The translations under genes and the position numbers were made by a program. From contig CAXYDD010000002.1 of the NCBI GenBank assembly GCA_964276025.1, positions 186,001 to 250,000 on the forward strand: a stretch of 64,000 nt of DNA, written 5' to 3'. This DNA comes from Porticoccus sp964276025 (GTDB taxonomy: Bacteria > Pseudomonadota > Gammaproteobacteria > Pseudomonadales > Porticoccaceae). How positions within the stretch are numbered: position 1 is the stretch's first letter; each line of letters begins with the position of its first letter. Positions 16,755 through 26,118 of this stretch are shown one piece after another. The notes under the pieces are model-generated. The model searched no databases. It saw only the letters and a list, made by a program, of their open reading frames with translations, and was not told where the DNA came from.

Positions 16755-18782
16755 CTAATGTATATCTTTCCAATACTCTCGATTTAATAACCAAACCCAG
16801 ATGAACAGAAATGCAAGGAAAAGTAGAGCATAAGTTCCAATTCTCTTGCGATCTTCAGCCATAGGTTCAGCAATATAAGCTAAAAAATTCACTAAGTCAT
16901 AAATCTCTGTGTCAAATTCTTCGGGTGAGAGACTACCTTCACTAACAATATTATAGCGACCGCATGGATTTTCTAATATTTCTTCACGAGTAAAAATATC
17001 CCTTTTGATTCCGCCATTAGATGCAAGGACTGGGCCGGGCGCACATTCTTGAAGACCCTGAAGATCCAACAAAACATGAGGCATCCCTACATCTTTAAAA
17101 ACTTTATTATTTACCCCCAAAGGGCGACTTGGATCTGAGTAAAAATTTCTTAGATATGTATAAAGCCATTCTGGAGAACGCGACCTAGCTACCAAAGTCA
17201 GATCTGGTGGTGTTGCACCAAACCATGCCTTAGCTTTATCTGATGGCATTGATATATTCATTAAAGCACCGAACTTTTGATCGGCATGTATAAGATTATC
17301 TTTGGCTATATCGGCAGGTATTCCTAAATCTTTAGCTACTCTATCCCAGCGAGAATATTTTGCAGAATGACAACCCATACAGTAATTAACAAAAGATTTA
17401 GCTCCATTCTGAAGTGAGGATTTATCGCTCAGATCTGCAGTGAACTCATCGCAAGGTATAGCTCCACACTTAAAAGTAGACTCAGCTCCAACAGCTTTGA
17501 GGGGAGCCCAGATCAGAAACATGACAACAGACAAAGCCAAAATGGTTTTCCCAGGGCCCATCCCTCCATCCATAGTAACCCGCTCTGGCACAGGCTTTGT
17601 TTTCTCTATTCTGGTCCAAAATGGCATAGCAAAGAAAAACAAGAAGTATAAACCAGTGCATATTTGTGCCAGCAAAGTACGCTCTGGGGTTGGCGCTTTT
17701 ACGCCTAAAACACCAAGAACAACAAAAGAGGCGGCGAAAACTAGTATAGCTCCGCGACTAAAGCTACCTTTATAGCGCATTGATCTTACTGGACTGCGAT
17801 CTAGCCATGGCAGTACAAATAAAATTGCTATCGCTGCAGCCATAACTAAAAACCCAGCGAATTTATCTGGCACTGCTCTTAGCATCGAATAGAAAGGGGT
17901 GAAGTACCACACTGGGGCTATATGTTCGGGGGTCTTGAGTGGATTGGCAATTTCAAAATTTGCATACTCTAGGAAATAGCCGCCCATCTCAGGCATAAAA
18001 AATAAAATAAAACAGAACACAAATAAGAACACCGTTATAGGGACTAAGTCATGAACTGTATAATAAGGATGGAAAGGAATTCCATCTCTGGGCACACCAT
18101 TTTCATCTTTATTCTTCTTGATATCCACTCCATCTGGGTTATTTGAACCTACTTCATGTAATGCAAGAAGATGTAATACAACCAGAGCAAGCAATATGAT
18201 TGGCAAAGCTACCACATGTAAAGACATGAATCTATTGAGCGTTATACCCGATATTAGGTAGTCGCCCCTGACCCATTGAACGATATCCTCACCAATAACA
18301 GGTATTGCCCCGAATAAAGAAATTATTACCTGTGCGCCCCAGAAAGACATCTGACCCCAAGGTAGAACGTAACCCATAAAGGCTTCGGCCATTAATGCTA
18401 CGTAAATTGTCATACCAAAGATCCAAACTAATTCACGCGGAGGCTTATATGAACCATAGATTAAACCACGAAACATATGAAGGTATATAACCATAAAAAA
18501 AGCTGATGCACCGGTAGAATGGATATATCTGATGATCCAACCATAGTCTACATCACGCATTATGTATTCAACAGAGGCGAATGCCCTCTCTGATGATCCT
18601 TCAAAACTCATTAGAAGCCAAATACCGGAAACTAGTTGTATGATTAATACAACTAAAGATAAAACGCCGAAGTAATACCAAAAATTAAAGTTTTTAGGGG
18701 CATAGTACTTGGCCATATGAGTGTTCCATGCACGCATAATTGGTAAACGTGCATCTATCCAGTCACGTAATGCTATCAACAT
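16755..18782 (-). CDS. fused cytochrome b / cytochrome c1 of the bc1 complex
   Basis: One 675-codon frame encodes two bc1 subunits that are separate genes in Pseudomonas. Residues 1 to about 403 are cytochrome b: eight membrane helices, haem ligands His88, His102, His189 and His204, and the quinol-site motif PVWY at 290-293. The usual cytochrome b ending PVPERVT (397-403) runs, through about ten residues, into a hydrophobic segment (413-432, ending AVGA) that resembles the cytochrome c1 signal sequence. Cytochrome c1 follows, with haem site CMGCH (468-472), a likely axial Met567 and a C-terminal anchor (650-666). A comparable fused, later cleaved precursor is known for Bradyrhizobium FbcH. 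Its ATG overlaps the petA stop. Confidence 0.93.
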   Translation of the reverse strand: MLIALRDWIDARLPIMRAWNTHMAKYYAPKNFNFWYYFGVLSLVVLIIQLVSGIWLLMSFEGSSERAFASVEYIMRDVDYGWIIRYIHSTGASAFFMVIYLHMFRGLIYGSYKPPRELVWIFGMTIYVALMAEAFMGYVLPWGQMSFWGAQVIISLFGAIPVIGEDIVQWVRGDYLISGITLNRFMSLHVVALPIILLALVVLHLLALHEVGSNNPDGVDIKKNKDENGVPRDGIPFHPYYTVHDLVPITVFLFVFCFILFFMPEMGGYFLEYANFEIANPLKTPEHIAPVWYFTPFYSMLRAVPDKFAGFLVMAAAIAILFVLPWLDRSPVRSMRYKGSFSRGAILVFAASFVVLGVLGVKAPTPERTLLAQICTGLYFLFFFAMPFWTRIEKTKPVPERVTMDGGMGPGKTILALSVVMFLIWAPLKAVGAESTFKCGAIPCDEFTADLSDKSSLQNGAKSFVNYCMGCHSAKYSRWDRVAKDLGIPADIAKDNLIHADQKFGALMNISMPSDKAKAWFGATPPDLTLVARSRSPEWLYTYLRNFYSDPSRPLGVNNKVFKDVGMPHVLLDLQGLQECAPGPVLASNGGIKRDIFTREEILENPCGRYNIVSEGSLSPEEFDTEIYDLVNFLAYIAEPMAEDRKRIGTYALLFLAFLFIWVWLLNREYWKDIH

Positions 18783-19402
18783 CAGCTAGCCTCCTGATCT
18801 ACGCCAATTACTACTATATTATTTGTTTCATAAGAATGCGGGGGTACATCTAAATTTGTAGGCGCAGGAACTCCGGCATATACGCGTCCGGCAAGATCAA
18901 ATTTCGAACCGTGACAAGGGCAGAAAAACCCACCGTACCAATCATCACCACCCATATCTTGAGCCCCTACTTCTGGGCGAAACATGGGGGCGCAGCCTAG
19001 GTGCGTACAGAGGCCAACTATTATCAGAAATTCCTCTTTTCCCTCAATAGATCGATGAATACCATTAACATACGATGGCTGATTTGAAGCTAATGACGAA
19101 GGGTCACTAAAAATCTCATCATGACCATTTAATTCCTGGATCGTCTCAGGTGAACGACGGACGACATAAACTGGCTTACCTCGCCATTCAAAAGTCACCA
19201 TCTGTCCCATCTCTATTTTAGAAATATTTATTTTTACCGGAGCGCCTGCAGCTTTTGCTCTAGCGCTTGGACTCCATGACCCAACGAAAGGTACAGCTGC
19301 GGCTGTTGCTCCTACAGCCCCTACAGCACACGTAGCATTGGTCAAAAAGCGCCTTCGCGCAAAGTCGATACCGTCTCCGTTATCAATTCCGTCATTAATC
19401 AT
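18782..19402 (-). CDS. petA: ubiquinol-cytochrome c reductase, Rieske iron-sulfur subunit
   Basis: The Rieske protein carries the 2Fe-2S cluster of the bc1 complex. The 206-residue product has an N-terminal twin-arginine signal-anchor (ARRRFL at 15-20, hydrophobic to about 43) and the two cluster-binding boxes CTHLGC (132-137) and CPCHG (161-165), with two Cys, two His and the disulfide cysteines all present. The gene is first in a two-gene operon with the fused cytochrome b/c1 gene (ATGA overlap). The 220 bases upstream hold no gene and should contain its promoter, which I could not place with confidence. Confidence 0.97.
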   Translation of the reverse strand: MINDGIDNGDGIDFARRRFLTNATCAVGAVGATAAAVPFVGSWSPSARAKAAGAPVKINISKIEMGQMVTFEWRGKPVYVVRRSPETIQELNGHDEIFSDPSSLASNQPSYVNGIHRSIEGKEEFLIIVGLCTHLGCAPMFRPEVGAQDMGGDDWYGGFFCPCHGSKFDLAGRVYAGVPAPTNLDVPPHSYETNNIVVIGVDQEAS

Positions 19403-19580
19403 GACGCTCTCCTAGCAGCTGATATTTGTGATTTTTTTTGTGTTCAGAATGGTTGAGAATAGTAATGAAAACTACTCATTTTTACAAGGGAATAATGTAT
19501 AGACTATACCCATTTTTCATAAAATAGTTAGTATTACTAATAGAGATCAATTTCTCATGGAAGGTATAAATGTAATATTT

Positions 19581-19612
19581 AAAAATTGTGTGACTTGAAA
19601 TATTTTTACACA
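19581..19612 (-). terminator. possible weak terminator after rpsI
   Basis: On the minus strand, just after the rpsI stop, TGTGT (19612-19608) can pair with ACACA (19591-19587), followed by TTTTT (19585-19581). The stem is only five base pairs with a loop of 16, so it is a weak candidate. It is recorded because the transcription unit rplM-rpsI ends here and petA begins downstream. Confidence 0.3.
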
Positions 19613-19623
19613 GTATTAATTTA

Positions 19624-20016
19624 TTAACGTTTAGAAAATTGAGGGCGCTTTCTAGCCTTGTGAAGGCCTACTTTTTTACGCTCTACTTCACGCGCATCAC
19701 GAGTCAAAAATCCAGCTTTTCGAAGATCACCTCTCAAGCCCTCGTCATATTGTAATAATGCACGAGCAATACCATGTCTTATAGCGCCAGCTTGTCCAAA
19801 ACTTCCACCGCCAACCACAGTGATTTTTAAGTCAAATTTTTTGATACAATCAACTAATTCTAGTGGTTGTCGAACGATCATTCTTGCAACCTCTCTACCG
19901 AAATATTGATCTAGTGTGCGGTCATTAATCATTATATTCCCACCGCCACTTTCCAAAAAAACTCTTGCTGAAGATGTTTTTCGTCGTCCGGTTCCGTAAT
20001 ATTGTGTATCTGACAT
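19624..20016 (-). CDS. rpsI: 30S ribosomal protein S9
   Basis: Ribosomal protein S9 binds the head of the 30S subunit; its C-terminal tail reaches the P-site tRNA. The 130-residue protein has the family features YYGTGRRKTSSARVFL at the N-terminus, GGGSFGQAGAIRHGIARAL in the middle and the basic tail KARKRPQFSKR ending in arginine. It follows rplM after 13 bases, the universal L13-S9 pair. Confidence 0.99.
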   Translation of the reverse strand: MSDTQYYGTGRRKTSSARVFLESGGGNIMINDRTLDQYFGREVARMIVRQPLELVDCIKKFDLKITVVGGGSFGQAGAIRHGIARALLQYDEGLRGDLRKAGFLTRDAREVERKKVGLHKARKRPQFSKR

Positions 20017-20029
20017 AAGTAACTTTCCG

Positions 20030-20458
20030 TTATATATCTAAAATCTGAGGTGTTTGAGCGCTATGGGGATGATCTTGACCGGCATATACTTTTAATTTCT
20101 TAAACATAGCGCGACCGAGCGGGCCTTTTGGCAACATACCTTTAACGGCATTTTGAATAGTGCGTTCAGGTGCTTTTTCAATCAATTTTTCAAAGCTTAT
20201 TGATTTTAAGCCGCCCGGATATCCGGTATGGCTATGATAAATTTTATCTTTTGCTTTATTGCCTGTTACTTGAACCTTCTCGGCATTAATCACAACAATA
20301 TAATCCCCGGTATCTACATTTGGTGTAAACTCTGGTTTATGCTTTCCGCGAAGATATGAGGCAATTATTGTAGAAATTCGACCTAGTGTTTTATCAGCCG
20401 CGTCAATAATATACCAATGGTGTTGAGCTGTTTCAGCTGTGGCACTGTATGTTTTCAT
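20030..20458 (-). CDS. rplM: 50S ribosomal protein L13
   Basis: L13 is an early-assembly protein of the 50S subunit. The 142-residue product matches the family in length and in the motifs WYIIDAADKTLGRISTIIA, DYIVVINAEKVQVTGNK, and the C-terminal GMLPKGPLGRAMFKKLKVY. It is the first gene of the rplM-rpsI operon, with a promoter about 50 bases upstream. In E. coli this operon is repressed by L13 at its leader; I could not recognise that leader fold here. Confidence 0.99.
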   Translation of the reverse strand: MKTYSATAETAQHHWYIIDAADKTLGRISTIIASYLRGKHKPEFTPNVDTGDYIVVINAEKVQVTGNKAKDKIYHSHTGYPGGLKSISFEKLIEKAPERTIQNAVKGMLPKGPLGRAMFKKLKVYAGQDHPHSAQTPQILDI

Positions 20459-20514
20459 CGAAATTTGCCTAATATAATATTCAAAAACAATGTATATGCT
20501 TTGTGGGAGGCGGT

Positions 20515-20543
20515 ATTTTACAGAGCAGTTACGCCCATTTCAA
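20515..20543 (-). promoter_or_regulatory. sigma-70 type promoter of rplM-rpsI
   Basis: On the minus strand a -35 TTGAAA (20538-20543) and a -10 TAAAAT (20515-20520) are separated by 17 bases. The predicted start near 20508 gives an untranslated leader of about 50 bases before the rplM ATG, containing a GC-rich CGCCTCCC segment. Both hexamers are close to consensus. Confidence 0.55.
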
Positions 20544-20645
20544 GGATATTCTACATTTAATAAATTATAACCTGATTCATGAGAGTATTATTGCTCTGAA
20601 GCGGCCAAATAAGTAACATAAATTATAACTAATAATTATCCGAAA

Positions 20646-21785
20646 TTATGGTTGATGTGGTCTTGAGAGATACTCATAGGACTGCATCTCTAAAAGACGA
20701 CTCTTTGTGCGCTGAAACTCAAAGGTTAGCGCACCATCTATATATAAAGACATAAGGTCGACCTCCGCAGATAAAACAACTTTTACATTCCTATCATAAA
20801 ACTCATCTACTAAGTTTATGAATCTTCTTGCTTGGTCTTCATTGTTTCTCCCCATCTGGGGAACTCCAGAAACTAATACAGCATGAAATTCATGTGATAG
20901 CTCAATATAATCATTTTGGCTTCTAGGAGAACTGCAAATAATATCAAAGTGAAACCAAATAACATCTTTTCCTTGACGCAGGAATTTCACATTCCGTCCC
21001 TCAATCTCAATACTAAGATCTAATAAAATATCATCCTGTAAGGGACAAAATACATTAAAAGCCTCTATTAAGGAGCTATTTGCGCTGGCATCCAATGGAA
21101 AGTGATATAGCTCGGCTTTCTTAAGGCTTCTTAAGCGATAGTCTGTGCCGCTGTCTACGTTGTATACCTTGGTATTTCTCTTTAATGAGTCAATTGCCGG
21201 GAGAAATTGTTTGCGCTGAAGGCCATTCAAGTAAAGATTATCTGGTTCAACGTTAGATGTAGCAACTAGGACGACATTGAGGGAAAATAGGAGCTCAAAA
21301 AGTTTTCCTAGGAGCATAGCATCTGCAATATCAGAAACGAAAAATTCGTCAAAACATATCACATGAGCCTCATCAGCAATATTATCAGCAACTATAGTTA
21401 ATGGATTTTTTTCTCCTTGAAGTCTTTTTAGGTCCCTATGGACTCTTCTCATGAATCGATGAAAATGTAGCCTTATTTTCTTATTAAAAGGCAAACTCTC
21501 AAAAAAGCCATCCATTAAATAAGTTTTACCTCTTCCAACTCCACCCCAAAAATATAATCCCTTTATGGGTTCAACTTTATCAAAAGAAATAAATTTACTC
21601 TTAAATTTAGCAAGTAAGTCTTTTTTTAAACCTACACCTTCCTCCTGAATTAGTCGCTCGTAGAGCGACTGTAAAAGATCTACCGCAATGGCTTGTGATG
21701 AGTCATAATTGAATTCTTCTCTTTCAAGATCTGACAAATAACGCTGCTTAGGAGAGGGTAACGTAGTATGTGTATACTTAGACAT
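20646..21785 (-). CDS. zapE: cell division AAA+ ATPase ZapE (AFG1 family)
   Basis: ZapE is an AFG1-family ATPase that acts at late division in E. coli and destabilises FtsZ polymers; relatives handle inner-membrane protein quality. The 379-residue protein has the Walker A loop GGVGRGKT (81-88), a FHRFMRRVH segment, the Walker B region VICFDEFFV near residue 142, and VATSNVEPDNLY (sensor 1). The gene is monocistronic as far as can be seen, upstream of rplM on the same strand and divergent from yhcB. Confidence 0.93.
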   Translation of the reverse strand: MSKYTHTTLPSPKQRYLSDLEREEFNYDSSQAIAVDLLQSLYERLIQEEGVGLKKDLLAKFKSKFISFDKVEPIKGLYFWGGVGRGKTYLMDGFFESLPFNKKIRLHFHRFMRRVHRDLKRLQGEKNPLTIVADNIADEAHVICFDEFFVSDIADAMLLGKLFELLFSLNVVLVATSNVEPDNLYLNGLQRKQFLPAIDSLKRNTKVYNVDSGTDYRLRSLKKAELYHFPLDASANSSLIEAFNVFCPLQDDILLDLSIEIEGRNVKFLRQGKDVIWFHFDIICSSPRSQNDYIELSHEFHAVLVSGVPQMGRNNEDQARRFINLVDEFYDRNVKVVLSAEVDLMSLYIDGALTFEFQRTKSRLLEMQSYEYLSRPHQP

Positions 21786-22010
21786 GGGTTGACTGCAAGT
21801 AGTTTATATTTAACTTAAGATTTAATTAACCTTTCAAGAATAGGTGATCAGAGATTGTTTCTCAATAGAGAAAAAGAAAATTTATAAGTCCTTGATCAAA
21901 AATAGAAGAACAAGAAATATTATTCAGAGTCTGATTATCTTATGAACTTTAACTAATATAAAGATAAGGTATCATAGGAAAAATGAGTAAAATTTTATGG
22001 GGATCAAATC

Positions 22011-22511
22011 TTGCTAATTTCAAACCTGATTATTTATTTATCACTCCTAGTAATAGGCGCTATAGCTGGTTATTTTGTTTCTAGGGCCCTTCAACCTATC
22101 CAAAAAGAGCAAAAAGAAATAGAAAATAAGCTCATAGAGGCCCAAAGTGAACTGAAGGATTATCAACAAAAAGTAGCTGACCACTTTCGTAGCACATCAA
22201 AAGCTGTATCGAGTTTATCAAAAAATTATAAAAGTGTAGTTGAGGAACTCGCGAGCGGGGCACTTCATCTTGCAAGTACTGATGTCAGCCGCCAGATCTT
22301 AAATTCTGTATTTGACAAAAGCGAAGATGTTAACCTTGATTCAAGCACTGATATACAGCCTCCAAAAGATTATGCCCCGAAAGTACCGGGTGGAGTTTTA
22401 AGTGAAGAGTATGGTCTTAGAGAGTCAGAAAATCCTGTGAATGATCCCACCAATAGCGACTCATCTTATGTGGCCGAAAATGATGATGATCCAACCCTAA
22501 ATATCAATTAG
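22011..22511 (+). CDS. zapG: inner-membrane coiled-coil protein YhcB/ZapG (DUF1043)
   Basis: YhcB (also named ZapG) is a small inner-membrane protein needed for normal cell shape and envelope synthesis in E. coli. The product has one N-terminal helix (LIIYLSLLVIGAIAGYFVSRAL), a coiled coil (about residues 30-65, QKEQKEIENKLIEAQSELKDYQQKV is the core stretch in spirit, heptad-like), and the family segment DHFRSTSKAVSSLSKNYK. A disordered acidic tail follows, longer than in E. coli. The start is TTG at 22011 with GGGGA upstream; no in-frame ATG precedes the membrane helix. It is followed by degS after about 30 bases. Confidence 0.85.
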   Translation: MLISNLIIYLSLLVIGAIAGYFVSRALQPIQKEQKEIENKLIEAQSELKDYQQKVADHFRSTSKAVSSLSKNYKSVVEELASGALHLASTDVSRQILNSVFDKSEDVNLDSSTDIQPPKDYAPKVPGGVLSEEYGLRESENPVNDPTNSDSSYVAENDDDPTLNIN

Positions 22512-22542
22512 TAATTTATTGAAAGGGTTCAAGGTGAAAGAT

Positions 22543-23676
22543 ATGCATCGTATTCTAAATTATCTAGCGTGGCCGGTTGCCCTCGGGCTCCTTGTTGCTA
22601 TGTTAACTTTCAACTTTTTCCCTGATTGGCTCGATAACCGTTTTTATACTCCGCAAAAAAATATAAATGAAAAAAAAGATGAAGAGTTAAGTAAACCATT
22701 CTCCTATTCTTTAGCAGTAAAAAAAGCATCTCCTTCTGTTGTTAATATTTATACGCAAAAGAAATTGCCATCCGGCAACAGACTATCATCGGATCCGCTC
22801 TTTAAGAAATTCTATAGTCAAAAAAATACATCAAGACAAGATCGTATGAAATCCTCACTAGGCTCAGGGGTAGTAATGACAGCTAATGGATATGTTTTGA
22901 CAAATCATCATGTTGTTAATGGTGCAGATGCAATCGTGCTCCAGCTTCAAGATGGCAGAGAAGCTGCTGCCACAGTAATAGGAACAGATCCAGAAATTGA
23001 TCTTGCAGTTTTGAAGATTAATCTAGAAAATCTTGTGCCAATAGAATTGGCAAATCAAAAAGTTTCAGTAGGGGATGTAGTCCTTGCTATTGGAAACCCT
23101 TTTGGTGTCGGACAGTCAGTTTCTCAGGGAATCATAAGCGCGACCCAGAGAAAAGGGCTCGGCCTAAATACTTTTGAGAATTTTATTCAAACAGATGCTG
23201 CAATTAATCCAGGGAATTCTGGCGGACCTTTAGTTGATTCTATTGGTCATCTTGTAGGAATTAATTCAGCAATACTTGATAGAACAAGTTATGCAATGGG
23301 AATAAGTTTTGCTATTCCATCAAAAACAGCATTAAAAATTCTTACAGATATAATAGCTCATGGGAGGACGATCAGAGGCTGGCTTGGTGTAGAAGCAAGC
23401 CAATTAAAACCATTTGCAGCTAAAAAACTTGGTCTTGATCCTCCTCTAGGTTTAGTTATAACCAATATTTATCCAGACAGCCCAGCATATCTATCTGGAC
23501 TGTTACCTGGTGATGTTATTATCAGGATAAACAACAATGGTGTGATCGATAATGACAAAGCTATGAATATAATTGCGGACCTATCGCCAGGAGACTCAAT
23601 TAAACTTTATGTATTAAGAAATGGTGATAGAAAAGTGATTGATGCAGTAGCTGGAACTCGGCCAAAACTAAATTAA
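22543..23676 (+). CDS. degS: periplasmic serine protease DegS/AlgW
   Basis: DegS (AlgW in Pseudomonas) is the inner-membrane-anchored protease that senses misfolded outer-membrane proteins through its PDZ domain and cuts the anti-sigma factor of RpoE. The 377-residue protein has an N-terminal anchor (residues 8-26), a trypsin-like domain with the triad His123, Asp153 and Ser226 (GNSGGP), and a single PDZ domain (about 270-365). One PDZ rather than two separates it from DegP. ATG at 22543 has AAGG eight bases upstream and is preferred to an upstream TTG (22519) or GTG (22534). Convergent with hisC. No sigma-E or anti-sigma gene is in this window. Confidence 0.92.
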   Translation: MHRILNYLAWPVALGLLVAMLTFNFFPDWLDNRFYTPQKNINEKKDEELSKPFSYSLAVKKASPSVVNIYTQKKLPSGNRLSSDPLFKKFYSQKNTSRQDRMKSSLGSGVVMTANGYVLTNHHVVNGADAIVLQLQDGREAAATVIGTDPEIDLAVLKINLENLVPIELANQKVSVGDVVLAIGNPFGVGQSVSQGIISATQRKGLGLNTFENFIQTDAAINPGNSGGPLVDSIGHLVGINSAILDRTSYAMGISFAIPSKTALKILTDIIAHGRTIRGWLGVEASQLKPFAAKKLGLDPPLGLVITNIYPDSPAYLSGLLPGDVIIRINNNGVIDNDKAMNIIADLSPGDSIKLYVLRNGDRKVIDAVAGTRPKLN

Positions 23677-23681
23677 AAATT

Positions 23682-24746
23682 TTATAAAATAAACTTCTTA
23701 ATTGTGTTTATAAGATGTTCATGTTGTTCTGGTAGCCCAATAGTTATTCGTAAATAGTTTTTTATCCTAGGTTTATCGAAGTGGCGTATTAAAATATTTT
23801 TTTTTCTAAGAAATAACGCTAATTCACCGCAGTCATGTTCTTTATGTGTTACAAACAAAAAGTTGCCTACTGAAGGGAGCACTGTAAACCCCAAATTGAT
23901 TAAATCTGATGAGAGTTTTTCCCTAGATTGTATGATTTTTTTACAAGTTACATTGAAATATTTCACGTCATCTAATGCAGCAATTCCCCCCATAATAGCT
24001 AAACGATCTAAGGGATAGGAATTAAAACTATTTTTTACCCTATCCAAAGCTTCAATAAGTGAGCTATCTCCCACAGCAAAGCCAATCCTTAATCCTGCTA
24101 AAGAGCGTGATTTTGAGAAAGACTGGGTCACTAAAAGATTTGGGTATAAAGAAACTAGTGATACAGAACTTATTCCACCAAAATCTATATAGGCTTCATC
24201 AATCACTAAGACTGAATTTTGATTATCCTTAAGGAGATCTTCAATAATCTGTAGTGATAATAATTTCCCAGTTGGAGCATTAGGATTAGGAAATATTATC
24301 CCACCATTAGGTTTTTTATATTGCTCAGTATCAATAGAAAGATCATCCGTTAGAGGTATTAGCTCAAAAGGTATTTCATACAAACTACAATAAACCTTAT
24401 AAAAACTATAAGTGATATCTGGGAAAAAAATTGGGGAACTCTGTTTAAAAAATGCGTAAAAGATATGTGCTAATACCTCATCTGATCCGTTGCCAACAAA
24501 AACTTGGTCTGTCTGGATATTCAAGCTGTTTGCAATTGTATTTTTTAAAGCAAAGGCATCAGGGTCTGGGTATAATCGCAACTTATCAACTAGCTCGGAA
24601 ATAATAGCCTCTCGAACTTTTGGGGATGGTGGATATGGGTTTTCGTTTGTGTTCAATTTTATTAAATTTGGGTTAATAGGTTGCTCCCCAGGAATATAGG
24701 GTATCAACTGCTGAACAGCTTGGCTCCAAAACTTATTTTTTTTCAT
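23682..24746 (-). CDS. hisC: histidinol-phosphate aminotransferase HisC
   Basis: HisC transaminates imidazole-acetol phosphate with glutamate in histidine synthesis. The 354-residue fold-type I aminotransferase has the N-terminal KLNTNENPYPPSP motif, FVGNGSDEVL, FPNPNAPTG, the DEAYIDF segment and the pyridoxal-phosphate lysine in SFSKSRSLAGLRIGF (about residues 212-226). It lies downstream of hisD by about 55 bases on the same strand, with hisG further upstream, so the three form a partial his operon. Confidence 0.96.
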   Translation of the reverse strand: MKKNKFWSQAVQQLIPYIPGEQPINPNLIKLNTNENPYPPSPKVREAIISELVDKLRLYPDPDAFALKNTIANSLNIQTDQVFVGNGSDEVLAHIFYAFFKQSSPIFFPDITYSFYKVYCSLYEIPFELIPLTDDLSIDTEQYKKPNGGIIFPNPNAPTGKLLSLQIIEDLLKDNQNSVLVIDEAYIDFGGISSVSLVSLYPNLLVTQSFSKSRSLAGLRIGFAVGDSSLIEALDRVKNSFNSYPLDRLAIMGGIAALDDVKYFNVTCKKIIQSREKLSSDLINLGFTVLPSVGNFLFVTHKEHDCGELALFLRKKNILIRHFDKPRIKNYLRITIGLPEQHEHLINTIKKFIL

Positions 24747-24801
24747 ACGTTCACTAAATATATTTACATTGACTCAACATTAAAATGCTAAATTTCTATA
24801 T

Positions 24802-26115
24802 CTAATCCTTTATACGATACTCAGCAGAACGAGCATGAGCTGTTAAAGATTCACCTCGGGCTATTATAGAAGCTGTTTTTCCAAGCTTTGAGGCACTATT
24901 TTCATTACACATAACCACAGATGTACGTTTTTGAAAATCATATACACCCAATGGGGAAGAAAATCTTGCTGTTGATGATGTGGGGAGTACATGGCTTGGC
25001 CCTGCACAATAGTCTCCAACTGACTCTGATGTGAAGCGACCCATAAAAATTGCTCCAGCATTACGAATTCTTGGAAGCATATCTTCTGGATCATCAACTG
25101 ATAGCTCTAAGTGTTCGGGTGCAATAAAATTAACTAATTCAATAGCCTCATTTAAATCTCGTACTAAGATAAATGCCCCTCTTTTTTTCAAAGAAGACTG
25201 AATGATATCTATTCGCTCCATAGATGGCAGTAATTTTTCTATGCTAATTTTAACTTGCTCAAGTAACTTATCATCGTTACTTACTAAGATAGCTTGTGCA
25301 TTCTCATCGTGTTCAGCCTGAGAAAAAAGATCCATAGCAATCCAATCTGGGTCTGTTTTCCCATCACATACTATTAAGACCTCTGATGGTCCAGCTACCA
25401 TATCTAATCCTACTTGCCCAAAAACCATACGTTTGGCTGTCGCAACATAAATATTTCCTGGCCCAACAATCTTATCAACCTTTTTTATACTATCTGTACC
25501 ATAAGCTAACGCGCCTATTGCCTGTGCTCCCCCTACTGTATAAATTTCGTCAACACCTGCAATTGCTGCTGCTGCTAGAACCATTGGGCTTAGGTGGCCA
25601 TCAGGGGCAGGTGCTGTCATGATAATTTTATTAACGCCAGCAACTTTTGCAGGAAGAGCATTCATTAAAACTGATGAGGGGTAATTTGCCTTACCTCCCG
25701 GAACGTAAATCCCCACCCTATCCAGTGAGGTTACCTGCTGTCCCAAGACAGTTCCATCTTCATCACGATAACTCCATGAATCTATTTTTTGGTGCTCATG
25801 GTATTCGATGATTCGTTTAGCAGCGATATCCAAAGCTGATCTTTCAGATTCAGTGATATTTTGAAGTGCTTGACTCATTTCATGAGAAGAAACTATTAAA
25901 TCCTTTACACTAGAAATATTTCTATTATCAAATTGGTTTGTGTACTCTACTAGAGCACTATCACCATTTTTCCTAATATTATCGAGTATTTCAGAGACTT
26001 GGCGATCGATTTTTGAGTTTTCAGTTTTCTGCCATTCTAGTAATTTTTGAAGCTTACTATCAAAATCTTTATCAACGGATGAAAACTGTCTTATATCAGC
26101 CATCTTCATTTTCAT
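24802..26115 (-). CDS. hisD: histidinol dehydrogenase HisD
   Basis: HisD oxidises histidinol to histidine in two NAD-dependent steps and binds zinc. The 437-residue protein has the family segments YVPGGKANYPSSVLMNALPA, VGGAQAIGALAYGT, IVGPGNIYVATAKR, DMVAGPSEVLI and the active-site region SQAEHDENAQAIL with its zinc-ligand His. Three ATG codons lie within the first five codons (26115, 26109, 26103); the exact start is uncertain by four residues. It begins 3 bases after the hisG stop. Confidence 0.97.
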   Translation of the reverse strand: MKMKMADIRQFSSVDKDFDSKLQKLLEWQKTENSKIDRQVSEILDNIRKNGDSALVEYTNQFDNRNISSVKDLIVSSHEMSQALQNITESERSALDIAAKRIIEYHEHQKIDSWSYRDEDGTVLGQQVTSLDRVGIYVPGGKANYPSSVLMNALPAKVAGVNKIIMTAPAPDGHLSPMVLAAAAIAGVDEIYTVGGAQAIGALAYGTDSIKKVDKIVGPGNIYVATAKRMVFGQVGLDMVAGPSEVLIVCDGKTDPDWIAMDLFSQAEHDENAQAILVSNDDKLLEQVKISIEKLLPSMERIDIIQSSLKKRGAFILVRDLNEAIELVNFIAPEHLELSVDDPEDMLPRIRNAGAIFMGRFTSESVGDYCAGPSHVLPTSSTARFSSPLGVYDFQKRTSVVMCNENSASKLGKTASIIARGESLTAHARSAEYRIKD

Positions 26116-26118
26116 ATC

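Noticed and set aside
24864..25097. A 77-codon minus-strand frame inside hisD and others like it
   Set aside because: They are out-of-frame shadows of hisD without start signals or composition of a real protein.
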